A stretch of 64,000 nucleotides of DNA from Mytilisepta virgata (Eukaryota > Mollusca > Bivalvia > Mytilida > Mytilidae). The position numbers and the translations under genes are program-made. Within the stretch, counting starts at the first letter, position 1; each line of letters begins with the position of its first letter. Location: contig CM051512.1 of the NCBI GenBank assembly GCA_028015205.1, positions 18,817,139 to 18,881,138 on the forward strand, written 5' to 3'. The notes under the pieces were generated by a model. That model searched no databases. It was not told the DNA's origin and was given only the letters and a program-made list of their open reading frames with translations. This document shows positions 45,394 through 57,292 of this stretch, piece after piece.

Positions 45394-45792
45394 GTAAGAT
45401 TGACATTTTAAGCTATTGTATTTATCATTATAATAAAAGAACAATTACATTTGAAACAAAATAGAGATTTCACCGTTTTAATAAGTTATTCCGAAATTAT
45501 TTTAAAAATATATACACAGATAATGAGAACATACAAAAAGAATTCTTGATTGTTGATCAAATTATTAATTAAAGACAATAATTTTTAACAATAGCAGTTC
45601 AGATATTTATGTAACACGTTTTTATGATATTAATTTGTTTTACTGTGCAGAAACAATTAATTTGAGAATCGAGAAAAGATTCGATGGATAATTCTAGACC
45701 AGAAATCTACACATCCAGACGAAAAATATTTTAGCAAAGGAACAGTACTTTTAAACGCCGTTTTCCAATATCTCTGTATATTATATTTTTAG
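45394..45792. other. Short SRCR intron
   Basis: AT-rich intron splitting domain 6. Nothing else seen. Confidence 0.8.
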
Positions 45793-45956
45793 GTTCCTTC
45801 AGATATTTCCAGGTTCACATTTTGGTCAAGGTCCAGCTCCAGTTCTAATGGATGGTCTTTTTTGCACTGGAAGTGAGACTGACATCTCTCAGTGCAAATA
45901 CGGACATTTGGGGAAAACTAATTGTGTAAACAATACGAATATAGGATTGACATGCA
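45793..45956 (+). CDS. SRCR gene exon, second half of SRCR domain 6
   Basis: The acceptor ATTTTTAG is followed by 164 nt and the donor GTAAGT at 45957. It encodes GQGPAPVLMDGLFCTGSETD, then the diverged GHLGKTNCVNNTNIGLTC. The four cysteines remain, but the usual CGHxED loop is CVNNTN, giving a possible N-glycosylation site (NNT). Confidence 0.88.
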
Positions 45957-46479
45957 GTAAGTATGCCACAATGACTAAACATGATATGTTATGATAAATT
46001 AAAGACAAATACAAGTGCTTTTGTTCTTCACCACAGTGTGGATCGCGGAATATATACATGTCAGTCACCCGCTCGTTCGTCTACTGTTTGTCCACATTTA
46101 TACATCTTCAAAAATGTAGAAGAACCGCACATGTACCTTTTCGTATTCTACAACATCATCGATGAAAGTTTAAAGTCGAGATATGAACCATTTTCTAAAC
46201 AAAAAAGGAGAAAACTTTCATTAAAAGGATCAACGCAGGCATTAAACACTATAATATCCCAGACACAACAATAAATAGATAATAAAACGGATGAAACTGA
46301 AAAGGTAAAAAAAAAGGTGTACGAATCAACTACAGCCATCCGATCATAAGACAAAAAGCAACATAAAAGATCCAAAAAACACTAACATAATTATCAGAGA
46401 GTTATGATCGTGTACTCGTGTAATCACGGACACACATTAAAACTGGGGCTTTTAATTATAATGCTTTCAAAGGGTGTGC

Positions 46480-47190
46480 ATGATCTCTTCTAATTTTATA
46501 AAGAGGACAAATATACCCAAGGAGCAAACCAAAAAAAATAGACAACCAGTGAAGACAAATGAACAACCACAAGCACAACAGACAAACACTGAAAACTAAA
46601 AGAACAATGAACAACACAAACTCCTATAAACCCAGGAATGAACTCAGGTGCTTCGGCCGGGTAAGCAGTTCCTGTCCCGTATACGGCACCCGTCGTGAAG
46701 TTCAACAAAGTCTGTGGATATACATGAAATTTTACGACAGTGGGAACAGGTCCAACATCATCTTAGATATAGGAGCACTGTAACGGTCAATTCGTGATGA
46801 CGACCGTAAAATTTCCTAAGTGATGATATCACTTTATCCTTGATGAAACCCTGGTTAATAAGCTTTTGTGACATCAGTAATCCTCTTTGTCAAAAGTCGT
46901 GGTAACTCGCGCAAGCCCTTGAACATCGGATAAGCCGAGTAACGTAGACGCCATGTGCAGGCGATGCTGGTATATGGCTACTCAAGAAGGGAAAGTTAAC
47001 AATTTGAAAATTGAAGTCATCACGTTTGTCATTAAGTTTTCTCTTCAAATATTCCCCATTGTCTATTTCAAGATACAAATCCAAATATAAAGAGGACTTC
47101 AATGTATCTGTAGTATCCTTAATTTCAAGCTCACTGCGGTAGATGACATGTCTTTGAATTTGTCGTTCACGACAAAAGGTCATCTATATA
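46480..47190 (-). pseudogene. Reverse-transcriptase remnant with KRDDFNF motif
   Basis: The minus frame (47183-46890) reads LEIKDTTDT, LYLDLYLEID, KRDDFNFQIVNFPFLSSHIP, GVYVTRLIRCSRACASYHDF. This C-terminal RT block is widespread in invertebrate genomes. In another frame downstream comes the FYGRHHEL reading (near 46785). The 3' part carries GAACTCAGGTGCTTCGGCCG, a repeat I recall as common in mussels. I lean to a Penelope-like or related retroelement; the exact clade is uncertain. Confidence 0.6.
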
Positions 47191-47389
47191 ACGAAAAGTG
47201 AAAATAAAGGATTGGGCTACTTTCTTTTTGTGTTCACGTTGTAGCCCTAGAATGAAGTCCTCTTCATATGAGTACAGAAACAGATTTCATCATCAGAATA
47301 CTTTTTGTCAGAATCAGAGTAGTTCCTCACGAAATAAACATTTTCTCTTCCTAAAACTAGAAATTTATACCTGCATGTGCCATATGTAG

Positions 47390-48088
47390 CTCACCTGGCC
47401 AAAGGCCATGTGAGCTTTTGTCATCACTTGCTGTCCGTCGTCCGTCCGTCCGTCCGTCTGTAAACTTTTACATTTTGATCTTCTGCTCTTCACCCCTGGA
47501 CCTATTGAACTAAAACTTGGTCTGTAGCTTCTATGGAAGGTCCTTTACAAAGTTTCCATAAATCATCTGGGCCCGTGAAACAAAATGGCCTCCATGATGA
47601 TTTACATGTTCTGATTGGTCCAAATTTAAATATTCTTCTGCTCTGAAACTGTAAAGCCAAATGAAGTGAGTTTTAGTATGGAGCATCTATGGAATGTCCT
47701 TTACAAAATTTGCATCAATCATCCCGGTCCGTGAAACAAAATAGCTTCCATGAGCATTTACATGTTCTGTTGGTCGAAATTTAAAACTTCTTCTCCTCTG
47801 AAACAGTAAAGCCAAATAAACTGATTTTTGGACCATCTATGTAAGGTCCTTTACAAACTTTGCTTAAATGTTTCTAGTCCGTGAAACAAAATGGCCCCCA
47901 GAAACATTTATGTGTTCTGAGTGTTCAAAATTTAAAACTTCTCCTCTAAAACCGTTTGGTCAATGAACTTATACTTGGTGTGAAGCATTTCTAAAGTTTT
48001 CTGAAATCAATCTAGGCTGTCAAATCAAATCAAGTTTGTGACTGCCGGGTGAGCGATACAGGCTCAGCCCTTTGGGCATCTTGTTTAA
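47390..48088 (+). repeat. GCTCACC...GTGAGC bivalve-type repeat, second copy
   Basis: Begins AGCTCACCTGGCCAAAGGCC, then ATGTGAGCTTTTGTCATCAC and CCGTCGTCCGTCCGTCC. It ends GGGTGAGCGATACAGGCTCA then GGGCATCTTGTTT. Internally a unit with CTTCTNCTCTGAAAC...CCTTTACAAA...CCGTGAAACAAAATGG repeats four times at about 135 bp. Confidence 0.75.
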
Positions 48089-48134
48089 TGAAAAACATTG
48101 ATATACTAGTTGTTTATTCGATATTTTAATTTCT

Positions 48135-48492
48135 AATATGACCTGCTTCAAACGCTTTCGGTCTACATTCGTGGTAAAACATGGATATATTGCTTACAAC
48201 GTCACAGACGCCAGACCGCTTGGTTGGCAACGTCATTGTAAAGTTCCAACAAGCTTTAGCGACGTCATAGTATAACTAATACTGTGTAATGGCCTCTTCG
48301 TGTCTAAATACCTACGTTGCGGCGTTTCAAAATGTCATAGAAACTGTCCTATTAGAATGGAAATAATTCAAGGTGGCTTGAAAATATCCTGATTTTATCA
48401 CAGGCATGCCATTTATACCGATATTTAGCATAAATGGCCTACCCGTGGTAAAATAAGGATATTTTGAAGCCACCGTGAATTATTTCTCAAAC
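48135..48492 (+). mobile_element. MITE-like repeat, copy 2
   Basis: Collinear with 42294-42663, from AATATGACCTGCTTCAAACGC to CCACCGTGAATTATTTCTCAAAC. Internal differences show independent ageing. Confidence 0.75.
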
Positions 48493-49164
48493 AATGTAGT
48501 TTAGAGTGTAGAGAAGTCGAATGTTTTTATGCTGTTGCATGTAGCCAAAACTTTTGATTTTAGATATTGTAGTAAATTGTTTTGAGTTATTAAGAATCTG
48601 CATCTGATTGACGACACTGGCGGAATATGATGTTTCACGGTAATTCTGAAGGCCCTCTTTAATATGAATGTTAACATTTTTGAGGTTTTGTAGAGCAATT
48701 AGATGACCCACCAATGTTTAAACGGATACTTATATAGTTTAGGAATCCAATAAAGAGCAGGAAGGTCCATCCTTTGTTGAAATGTCAAAGGAATGAGGGA
48801 CGGTCTTGTGGTTATTAAGGACTTCCTGCATAGTGAGTGTGGTCGATGTGTAAGTTCGGTTACCCGCAGTATTATCTATAACTCATTTTTGACACAATGT
48901 TACCTTAATTCTCTTTATCAATTCCAAAAGATGTGACTAGATGAGTGGGAAATAACAAAAATACAAAAGATTGGAAAAGATCATTAACACACCAAGGTCT
49001 CCAGCCTATTTGATGTACATTTCACAGTTGATTTGTTACTGCCGCGCATGTAATTTATACGGCGATTTTCTCGACAGGACGAGTTGCTGTGACAACAATT
49101 TCTAAGACAGGTTTTTTTCGGTCTCTCTGACAGGTTTTGTTCCTTCTCTGTTAATTTCATCACT

Positions 49165-49560
49165 CCAAAGTTTTATGGTCGTCATCACGAATTGATCGGC
49201 CGATACTAAATTTCTATCTCGCGTATTACACATGTATGAGACTAGATATCTTCAGTTAAGATTTCAAGTCCTTCTGGAAATGACTTGACACCTCACCAGC
49301 TCACTAGACTTGATACTTCCGGATCACCTGATATCACTTCAGGTTTTTAATGGGATTCACATTGATAGTGCTTTAGTTTCTGTGCTGTCTTGTTCTAGTT
49401 TTGTTTGGTTTATTATACGATTTTTTATTTAGATATATTCTTGTGGCGTTTGGTTTTTATTTTCCATTCTACTGACTTTGTCTCATTCTTGAAATTTTCC
49501 CTTTTTTTTTTGTCGCTTCGGTATCCTTTTGCCGATATTTTCAATTCGGGAAAGTCATAT
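49165..49560 (+). repeat. 3' end of a reverse-transcriptase element
   Basis: Opens with a reading FYGRHHELIGRY at about 49169, then ATCTTCAGTTAAGATTTCAAG, TAGTGCTTTAGTTTC and CTGTCTTGTTCTAG. Related copies are at 50265-50830 and 38515-38900, and inverted at 46480-46910. Similarity with the 50265 copy extends upstream to about 49035. Confidence 0.6.
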
Positions 49561-49778
49561 TCCAGAATAATCTATCAATTGTCTTTCGTCCTTCAGATAT
49601 ATAAATCATGATAAATTATTGATTAAAAAAAACTTTTAAATATGACTGCAACACAGATATGAGGATTTATGTCCGTGTTTAGATAATATATTTGTTAATG
49701 GAAAATATTGTTTTTTATGTTAGAAAAAATATTCATACATCATAAATTAGTAGAACAGCAATTTTACTTATCATACAG

Positions 49779-49926
49779 AGATTCCAGTCCGATTAGTTGG
49801 CGGCAGTAAAGCCAGTGAAGGAAGACTTGAAGTGCATTTTGGTGAACAATGGGGAACTGTTTGTGAAAACAATTTTGATATAAATGATGCACGTGTTGTC
49901 TGTAGGTCCCTTGGATATGAAGTCAC
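49779..49926 (+). CDS. SRCR gene exon, first half of SRCR domain 7
   Basis: The acceptor CATACAG is followed by 148 nt and the donor GTGAGT at 49927. It encodes PVRLVGGSKASEGRLEVHFG and QWGTVCENNFDINDARVVCR with both cysteines. Confidence 0.93.
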
Positions 49927-50264
49927 GTGAGTACATTGTACCATTTGTCTTATTATCTCCCCGCAAACTAAATGATGTCATTACGTGGTACATTTTCTCT
50001 AGTCATGCGTTTATATTTATTTTATACCCTCTCCCGGACCAAATCGGATTAGATTGTTACGTCCGCTTTCACACTGTGTCTACTGACACTACGTCCAACA
50101 AGCACCTGTGCTATATCCTTAAACAGAATGACAAATTCGTGTCTGCAATTTCTAACTTTTATTCAACATTGATCTTTTCAAAGTATGAGCTGCAAACTTA
50201 AAGTTATAAGTAATTCTGTTAAACCAAATTTACAGTGGCCTGTCACGAATAATGCTAATTTCCC

Positions 50265-50830
50265 AGATTCGCAGTAGATTCGTTACTGCCACGAATGTGA
50301 TTTATACGGCCACTTTCTCGGCAGGGCGAGATTGCTGTCACATAAACTTCTAAGACAGGGTTATGTTCAGTCTCTGTTAATTTCAGCACTCTAAACGTTT
50401 TACGGTCGACATCACGAATTTATTGGCCGATAGTTTCTATCTCGGTCATGAAATTAGATACTTTCAGTTAGATTCCACGTCCTTCTAGAATTGACCCCTA
50501 CCCGGATCTGACATTTCGCTGGCGGGTGTCGTTAACTGAGCAGGACCTGCTTACCCTTTCGGATTAGCTAACAATGTATGTCTCTACCAGTTTTTAATGG
50601 GAGTTCACATTGCTTGTGCTTTAGTTCCTGTGTTGTCTTTTTCTAGTTTGTTTAGTTTATTATACGTTTTTCATTCTTTTAGTTATTTTTGTGGCGTTTG
50701 TTTGCTGTGTTCAATTCTCACGACTTTGTCGTTTCATTGGACTTTGTCGACTTTTCTCACTGTTTTTTTTTTCGCTTCGGTATTCTTTTGTCGATATATA
50801 ATATCATTGGACCGGTATCTCTGCTGGTGG
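50265..50830 (+). repeat. 3' end of a reverse-transcriptase element
   Basis: Longer copy of the family at 49165. It starts with ATTCGTTACTGCCACGAATG, has the FYGRHHEFIGR reading at about 50398, then GACCTGCTTACCCTTTCGGA, and ends with CGCTTCGGTATTCTTTTGTC. Confidence 0.6.
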
Positions 50831-51031
50831 GTGTTGTCCTCGAGGACATCCTTCTAATAAAATTCAACCTTGTTTTGTGAAATTACATGACATTCTAAAC
50901 TTTTAGGATGATCAGTTCCAAGGGTCTATTTCAAAATGTAGAATTTTAATTACTGACCATCATTTACTAGTAAACTTACTAACAGATCTTACACTACCAG
51001 AAGTAACGATGATCCGAACTGCACTTAGAGA

Positions 51032-51400
51032 AATCTTATATATGCATTAGAGTGCACTCTTTACGGGCTTATTAATGTTGGTGAAACTAAGGATCGGTTG
51101 AATAAAAGAATGTTGGGACATACATTTGATATCAACGGCAACAAAAGTCGCCATATCTATGCACATTTTAACCAGACTGACCATTCGATTGTTGATATGA
51201 AAGTCAGGTTCCTTGAGAAAATAAAATATATCATCACACGAATAATCCTTCACTGAGTACAACATGTCGATTACAAAAAGAAGCTTACTGGATCAGAGAG
51301 CTAGGAACCGCAGTACCCTATGGCTACAATGATAACATAGAAAATATAGGTAATTTGTCCAGCCCGGATGTAGTTCTGCGGATGTGATAAATTTTTATAA
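51032..51400 (+). pseudogene. Penelope-like element: GIY-YIG endonuclease end
   Basis: The + frame from about 51032 gives LIYALECTLYGLINVGETKD, LNKRMLGHT, AHFNQTDHS and VRFLEKI. This fits the GIY-YIG fold as found at the C-terminus of Penelope-like retroelements (Y...C..Y...GxT...R...H...HF...H). After a frame break near 51260, RLQKEAYWIRELGTAVPYGY follows, the expected E/W-I-R-x-L-x-T...P-x-G block. The RT core upstream is missing. Confidence 0.75.
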
Positions 51401-52100
51401 CGGAGTCCACGTAGTCATGGTCAGAGACACTGCAACCCTCCCCCTACACACACATTCATGGCATTTCAATAGATGGTCGTCTTCCACACATGAACAAACC
51501 TCTCGATATTCATCACATTCGCACCAAAGTTTACTCCTTACCTCATTCAAAATTACATTCCATTTATAAACCTTGGTTGGATACACCTGCCATTGACCAT
51601 ATATATCTGTTAAATATTAAATAATTGCCATTGTGCTGGATGTTGGCCAACATAGATTATTTAGGCCTGTTAGCATTTCTGGCAATGAACCAGAACGTCG
51701 TTCATTCCTGCAAATTAATTTTGGTAATATCTTGCACAACAAAAACGTAACATCTGAAGTTTCAATGATATTTTATACCTATACCAAACCAATTGCAACC
51801 ACTATTTTCAGCCACAAAAGGGTACTGCGTGACCTCAAAATTGATGAATCTAGATTCAAACCACCTGATTGTTCCCGCTCCTCCTCTCCATATACTTATA
51901 GTCCTGCTGTTCTCGTTATTAATGGCGACCTGAGCATCGTTAACAATACTAAATTGAAAGATATCGTTGCAAAGGGTCCCAAATATTGTGAGCCCCAGCC
52001 TATCAAAATACTAATGGATGCAATTGAGAACAATGCCAGATATTTTTCCAAGCATTTGTTCCAAAATTTTTCAGAGAGATATTATAAGAAATCGTCTTGA
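51401..52100 (+). pseudogene. Penelope-like element: linker and other coding segment
   Basis: In the frame near 51477-51620 I read PLDIHHIRTKVYSLPHSKLH then YKPWLDTPAIDHI. At 51633-52100 the frame has ILHNKNVTSEV, FKPPDCSRSSSPYTYSPAVL and INGDLSIVNNTKLKDIVAKG, which resembles the segment that precedes the RT core in Penelope-like proteins. It lies downstream of the GIY-YIG end, the order expected across the junction of tandem or pseudo-LTR copies. Confidence 0.55.
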
Positions 52101-52619
52101 TAAATTAAATGAAATTGTATTGCGGTGATTTATGACATGTTTTCAGTAATAGCGCCATAATATTTATTAAACAACTTGTAAGCTTGAATTTTATACGTAT
52201 TATTTATACAAGGAAAAAATTATCCGTTTGTTGTTTATGGAAACAATAACACAACAAGGATAATTTAGAAATAAAAAAATCACCGTAAAACACTATGATT
52301 TTTATCTTTGAAAATACAGGGCTAGTATTTGTTTGAAGCATTTGTACTGAAAATTTCTGACAGATCTTTAAAATAGAACATACTGATAAATGTAAAGAAT
52401 TTTATTGCGGTGATTTGTCAGTGCAAGTGCCAAAGTACCGCGACCGTTTGATTTGTTTTTATTAAACCATTTGTAGGCTCGAAATTTTTTACGGACAACT
52501 ACAAGAAGAGAAAAGTGGAATTAGTAGAGAATTATAGCATTAATGTCCTTTTCCCAGTAAATCTATTTAATGCAATTATTTTTATGGCACCTGATTAGGT
52601 AGTTTATTTCATTTCTTAG

Positions 52620-52777
52620 GCAACCAGAAAAAACTACAAAATTTGGCCAAGGAATCGGTAAAATTATGATGAGTAATTTAGGATGCACTGGTACAGAAAA
52701 ATCATTGAGCGATTGTGCGTTTTCAGGAATAGTCAGCCAGACCTGTGGACACGGACAAGACATTGGGGTCGTATGTA
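52620..52777 (+). CDS. SRCR gene exon, second half of SRCR domain 7
   Basis: The acceptor TTTCTTAG is followed by 158 nt and the donor GTAAGT at 52778. Phases are 2 in, 1 out. It encodes GKIMMSNLGCTGTEKSLSDC then GIVSQTCGHGQDIGVVC. It is two codons shorter than its siblings and the GWG before the third cysteine is changed. The phase-1 end implies further exons, but none is seen downstream in the window. Confidence 0.9.
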
Positions 52778-53896
52778 GTAAGTCTTTGATTTTCAAATTT
52801 AGTTACAGAACTTACATTGTCCTGTCATATAACAATTTACAAAATTAAAGCGTCGTTCTGTGGCATTATTTAGTTCAATGCATGCTGTGCAACGTTTTTT
52901 TAAAAACGATTTTACAATGCGGTGTAGTAAAAAGTGTACATTTTTCTAATGAAAGTTCCAACGGCATGTTTGAACCCCCCTCAAAATAGTCCTTGAGATT
53001 TATTTTTATTTTGTTTACCAAAGTTGGTTTACCACTGCTGCCCTTAGAATTGTACTCTTTTCTTACCAAAGACCCAAGGGCATGTTTTAAATCCACCCCA
53101 AACTAGCCACATGGCTATTTCGCCCCCCTTTTTCTTGTGATTTTTTTTGCCGAAGTTGGTTTATCGTCGCTGCCCTTAGAAAAAAAGAAAGGGCAAAGGG
53201 CCCTTAGAATAAAAAAAGGGCAAAAGGGGCCCTTTATTGGGAGGACTATTCCAGCCGTCTCGCCGAGCTCGGTCTTCTTTCCCTTCTTATCTATCTTAGG
53301 CGCCTGTCCTCTCAACTGCTCTATCAAGCCGCTGCCTTTCTATTAGGTTCAAACTACTTCCAAATTTCCAATCCTCCCTTTTTGTATAATTCATAAACTT
53401 TTAACATTCGAATGTTACAATGATCATTTTGAGGTGTGGAAAGATGGTCTCTTAACATCCCAGTCCAACCACCGACTGTTAAGAGATTCGAACTCTTTAT
53501 GTTATATAACGATCGATCGTTATGTTTTAAGTTAGCGACTTAGCGATAGAAACTGTCTGGCTAGACAATTCTTTTATGTTTTTTTAAGGATATTTAAGTT
53601 GTATTTTGCGCATGCGTAGTTAGACCCTAAGGCTACTTTCTTTTTTTCTTTCTCGTTACCTTTTTACTATATTTAACAAGTTAACTTTAGCAATCAGGTG
53701 TATTTACATCATCTAATCCCTGTGTAATATAGAAATGAATTGTGGGAGTAGTGTGCAACTATTATCTGTGTTGATATTATAAATAAGTTCTAAAGATAGA
53801 TAGATAAGAAAATTCCCACTGTAAAGCTATCTGGAAATAAATATTTAAATACTACAATACACTAAAATCAGTTGACTAAGATTATCTTAATTCATT
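52778..53896. other. Non-coding stretch between last SRCR exon and Polinton remnant
   Basis: Contains two diverged direct copies of AAGTTGGTTTA(C/T)C..CTGCCCTTAGAA near 53020 and 53153, and a short GGGCAAA-GGGCCC stretch. TGCGCATGCGTAG lies near 53611. No gene recognised. Confidence 0.5.
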
Positions 53897-54925
53897 TCAA
53901 TTTTTTACTGTATCAGAAAATTTAAGTTCTTCTAAATCTTGACATAAAGGAACTGAAACATCATCTAGGTTTTGAAGTTCGTCGTAAAAAGTACACATAA
54001 AATTGATAATCCTTCCAAATTCCTCATCTGTAATTTGTCCGTCTTCCAATGCCTTACTTATTCCATTTTCAATCTTAAATTTATACTTTCTTGCTAAAGC
54101 GAGCTTTTTTTTTCTTTTTCCTTCGTTTGTAAACCACATTTGAAACCAAAACTACAACAGAATTTACCACGGCCAGCGAACTTAAAGGACGACGCATCTG
54201 CATGGTGGACCCTAGGTTCATGAGGGTATTCGCCAACCCAGTCGTCAGACTTGTTTGACATGTTTGACATGATTATTCATTGATTTGTTACAGAAATTAC
54301 ACTTGGTTGAGTGTGTAGATCACCAAAAATATCGTGTAACGTTCGAAACGTGCGCGTATAACGTGCGAATTGTGTGTGTGTAACGAGTGAATCGTGTGTC
54401 TGACATGATTATTCATTGATTTGTTACAGAAATTACCAGTATTTAGCAAAATTTAAAAATAATAGAAATACTTAGGGTTAATTCCTTGGATTGCACATGG
54501 TAGATCTCCTTGGCTGAAATTTAGCTTCATATTTCGGTATGTTTGGTTATGAGTACTCATTGTTTAAAATAAGGTTGGTTTTTGGTATTCCAAATGTTTC
54601 GGTATTAATGCTGCTGATGAGAGGTAACTCCTTGAAATGCGTCGTATACAACATAGTATAAATTTACCATATCTAATATTAGTATCTCTGGATTGTTATT
54701 TTAAAGGAATACAAGCAATTATTCCTATACATGTAGCTGCTGTCCCGAAGACAGAACTTGTGGCTAAAACATTTAATGTGGTACAAACAGTTAGCGCACT
54801 CTATACAATTTTACTCCAACGTTTATATTTTTCAAGTTCATTCTCATACTTCTTGGTTTCTAATAACAAGTCATCTTCCAGTTCCTCAAGTTCCCGTTGA
54901 CTATACTTTGTTTTTTGATCATCCA
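53897..54925 (-). pseudogene. Polinton small coiled-coil/membrane protein, fragmented
   Basis: From about 54925 the minus frame has SQRELEELEDDLLLE (coiled coil), a stop, then a hydrophobic segment LNVLATSSVFGTAATCIGII. The 54139-53897 frame continues with KIENGISKALEDGQITDEEF, a motif I recall from small proteins of Polinton-like elements. The pieces are separated by non-coding DNA that includes a directly repeated block (GACATGATTATTCATTGATT at about 54270 and 54401). Function unknown. Confidence 0.5.
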
Positions 54926-55069
54926 TTTTTTAAAGTACTTTTTAAAAGCATTTCATTATAAAATTTGTCGGTTGGACTAAGCCAATTATATAAGATGCTA
55001 TAAATATCTTTCTCCTGTGCTTAACGAAGAAAAAATAGACAGAAGAAGCCGCACAAAAAACTTTATTTT

Positions 55070-55365
55070 TGTTGGTAATGAATTGTGTTGTAGCGACATT
55101 TAGTCTTTACGTAATCAAGAAATTCTTGTATCGGTAGAAGACCGTAACTATCGAAGTAAATGCCTCCGGCACTAGTAAGCTTATCACGAATGTCCCAACA
55201 CACCCTTCACCAACTGATTCAATATTCCACACTCATTTTTATTCCTTGATTGTCCCGACTATTCACCCCTCTGAAATTAGTAATACCCAATTTGTCAACC
55301 CACTTTAAGATATCGAAGTTATTTAACGGTTTAAGCGTCTTTTTGTTTGCATTACATATGGTTTT
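55070..55365 (-). pseudogene. Adenain-like capsid maturation protease remnant
   Basis: Minus-strand readings in two frames include PLNNFDILKWVDKLGITNFR and GVNSRDN, then CGILNQLVKGVLGHS (the region of the catalytic His, normally followed by W), then IYFDSYGLLPIQEFLDYVKT (the region of the catalytic Asp/Asn). Frameshifts separate the blocks and the C-terminal Cys segment is not found. These Ulp1-type cysteine proteases process capsid proteins in adenoviruses and Polintons. Confidence 0.6.
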
Positions 55366-55429
55366 CTAACACTGTCCACTTGTAATCCTCTACCACACGG
55401 GGGCTTTATCTGTAGACTAGTTCCCAAAT

Positions 55430-55815
55430 AAACTGGCTAACACTGGTACTGCTAGACTGGCTAACATTACAAGGAATCCACCAGTCTGTTATCTGTTGTC
55501 CAGCGGACTGCGGAGTGCTGCTTGAAGTTGGTCTTTTTGTGGTTTTGACAATAGGTCAACATAAGGCTTAATTAATAAAATAGGAATTTTATTGTATGGC
55601 ACTTTTGCTGTTTGTACTGGTGCGCTTCCAGCTCCACAACCAAGAACTTTCTTCACACCCGATTCGGTTAACGAGGTTATAGCTCTCACTCCAAGAGCGG
55701 GTAATAATTTAGATGCTATAGTCTTCACGAGTGGAAGTGCAAGTTTAGCAAGAGCGCCAAAGAATCCTCGATTTTGTGAATGGACTCTCATTAGTGATTA
55801 TGTGATAGTTGGTTG
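55430..55815 (-). pseudogene. pX/pVI-like minor virion protein
   Basis: The minus frame 55791-55489 starts MRVHSQNRGFFGALAKLALP and has a basic-hydrophobic segment TIASKLLPALGVRAITSLTE. After a stop the frame continues with TGGFLVMLASLAVPVLASLF. Two such amphipathic GGF(L/F) blocks are typical of the small membrane-active virion proteins (adenovirus pX/pVI type) in adintovirus-like elements. It sits between capsid and protease genes, as expected. Confidence 0.5.
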
Positions 55816-56049
55816 AACGCATTTCCCATATGCTTTTGCTTTTTGCATATATTTACTTGCGTTTGCGCTAACGCCATTGGAAAGTTACCTGTTAATTGAC
55901 TATTCATTAATCTTTATGTAAGGCACGATTTATTCTCATATACCTTTGCTCAATTTCTTCGTTGAACTTCGGATAAACCGACTATAGTTGACGTATTTAT
56001 TCATTTTTATTTCCTTATATAATTACAATATCATTTCCAATTGTGTCCA

Positions 56050-57130
56050 GAATTACATTCTCCTCGCATAGACTCGATATGCATCAGCAGGGACGCCATT
56101 TAATTTGTAATGAAGTATAGGAGATGTATTCTCCATATACGCTTTTTTATCTGCATAAGTCAAATCAAAGTAAATAAGCCCATACAAGGACTAAAAATTG
56201 GTAGGGGTTAGAATATCCCTGTATCATACTCGTTACTATCATTAGGTTTGAAATTGCATGCATCATCGAAAATTCTAGCGATTTGATCCGAGCTATATCC
56301 AGTTTCCGGGTAAAATATTCCAAACCCCAATTCTAATTTGGCTATCAGGAGCTACGTTCCGCATTTGCTTCATTTACCCTAAAAGTATCGAGGAATAAGG
56401 GGTTTTCTTTCTGATTAACGTCTTTGCTATCTCTTTGCAAGAATGCGATTACGTGTTTCGGGTGCTTTATTCCTGGTGGCATACGATATACAAGTCCGGG
56501 TGCTCGACTTGAAACACTAGCGGAAATGGATTCTCCCAGGTATGCCCATTGTTTTTGTTTCATGTAATTTTGAAGAACGAGTGGCATAACACCAGAATTG
56601 AATTGCAGTCTTGGAATCCAGAGCTCAAGAGTGTATAATTATGACTCTACTTTCATCAGCCTTGAATATTAAGTAATCATCGTTGTTAATCACTATTTCA
56701 ATTCCCATCTTAACTAGGGGTAATAGATTTTGTTCTAGCGACTGAAAGATACTGAACCGATTTAGAGGTATGTCTGTTGTTACTTCCACAAGGGCAATTT
56801 TTATTGTAGCTCTTGCCGCAAACCCCGTATTACTGCACTAATATCAGGGTAAATAAATCTGTTTTTACCAACAGAATTTACATACCCATCGGACAAAGTA
56901 AGTAATGTTTTAACGTGATTTGCTAATGCCAGATCTTTCCAGTCGTATACCATTTTTCTGTTTTGTCTAATTGACAAATGACTAAGAAAATTAGTGGCAT
57001 CAGAAATAACAGATACCTCATCATTAGTTGACGCGGTTCCATCTGCTAGCTTTTATACTCTGAATTTTATTAGGAAATATCCCTTGTACCAATCATAGAA
57101 CGCCGCCTTATCGTCTACCGTAAAGTTTGT
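56050..57130 (-). pseudogene. Double-jelly-roll major capsid protein remnant
   Basis: The best block is the minus frame 56587-56345: MPLVLQNYMKQKQWAYLGES, PPGIKHPKHVIAFLQRDSKD and NPLFLDTFRV. It resembles the Polinton hexon-like capsid pattern (..W..L...... GI..PKHV..F.Q......NP..FDTF.). Upstream pieces include YDWKDLALANHVKTLLTLSD. Downstream is a C-terminal YGLIYFDLTYADKKAYMENT in another frame. Several stops and frameshifts. Confidence 0.7.
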
Positions 57131-57292
57131 ATGTATGTATAGTTTGTTTTTACCTGTTGTTGTGTGTTGTGAGAAAATTTTATTGGAGTATCTAGTTGGA
57201 TGTTACAATGCTCCTACCTTTCGACAAACTTTGTTCCCCTAAACATCTTTTTCTTACAATAATATTTTTTCTTTTTATATATATATATATAA

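Larger units (their letters stand above)
45957..49778. other. SRCR intron with retroelement and repeat copies
   Basis: Holds an RT remnant (46480-47190, minus), a GCTCAC...GTGAGC-type repeat (47390-48088), MITE copy 2 (48135-48492) and a retroelement 3' end (49165-49560). Other parts show nothing. Confidence 0.6.
49927..52619. other. SRCR intron with Penelope-like fragments
   Basis: Holds a retroelement 3' end (50265-50830) and Penelope-like fragments (51032-52100). From 52100 to 52619 I see nothing but AT-rich DNA. Confidence 0.6.

Noticed and set aside
53440..53525. tRNA gene suggested by a TTCGAAC T-arm-like hairpin
   Set aside because: No A box, anticodon arm or acceptor stem can be placed around it.
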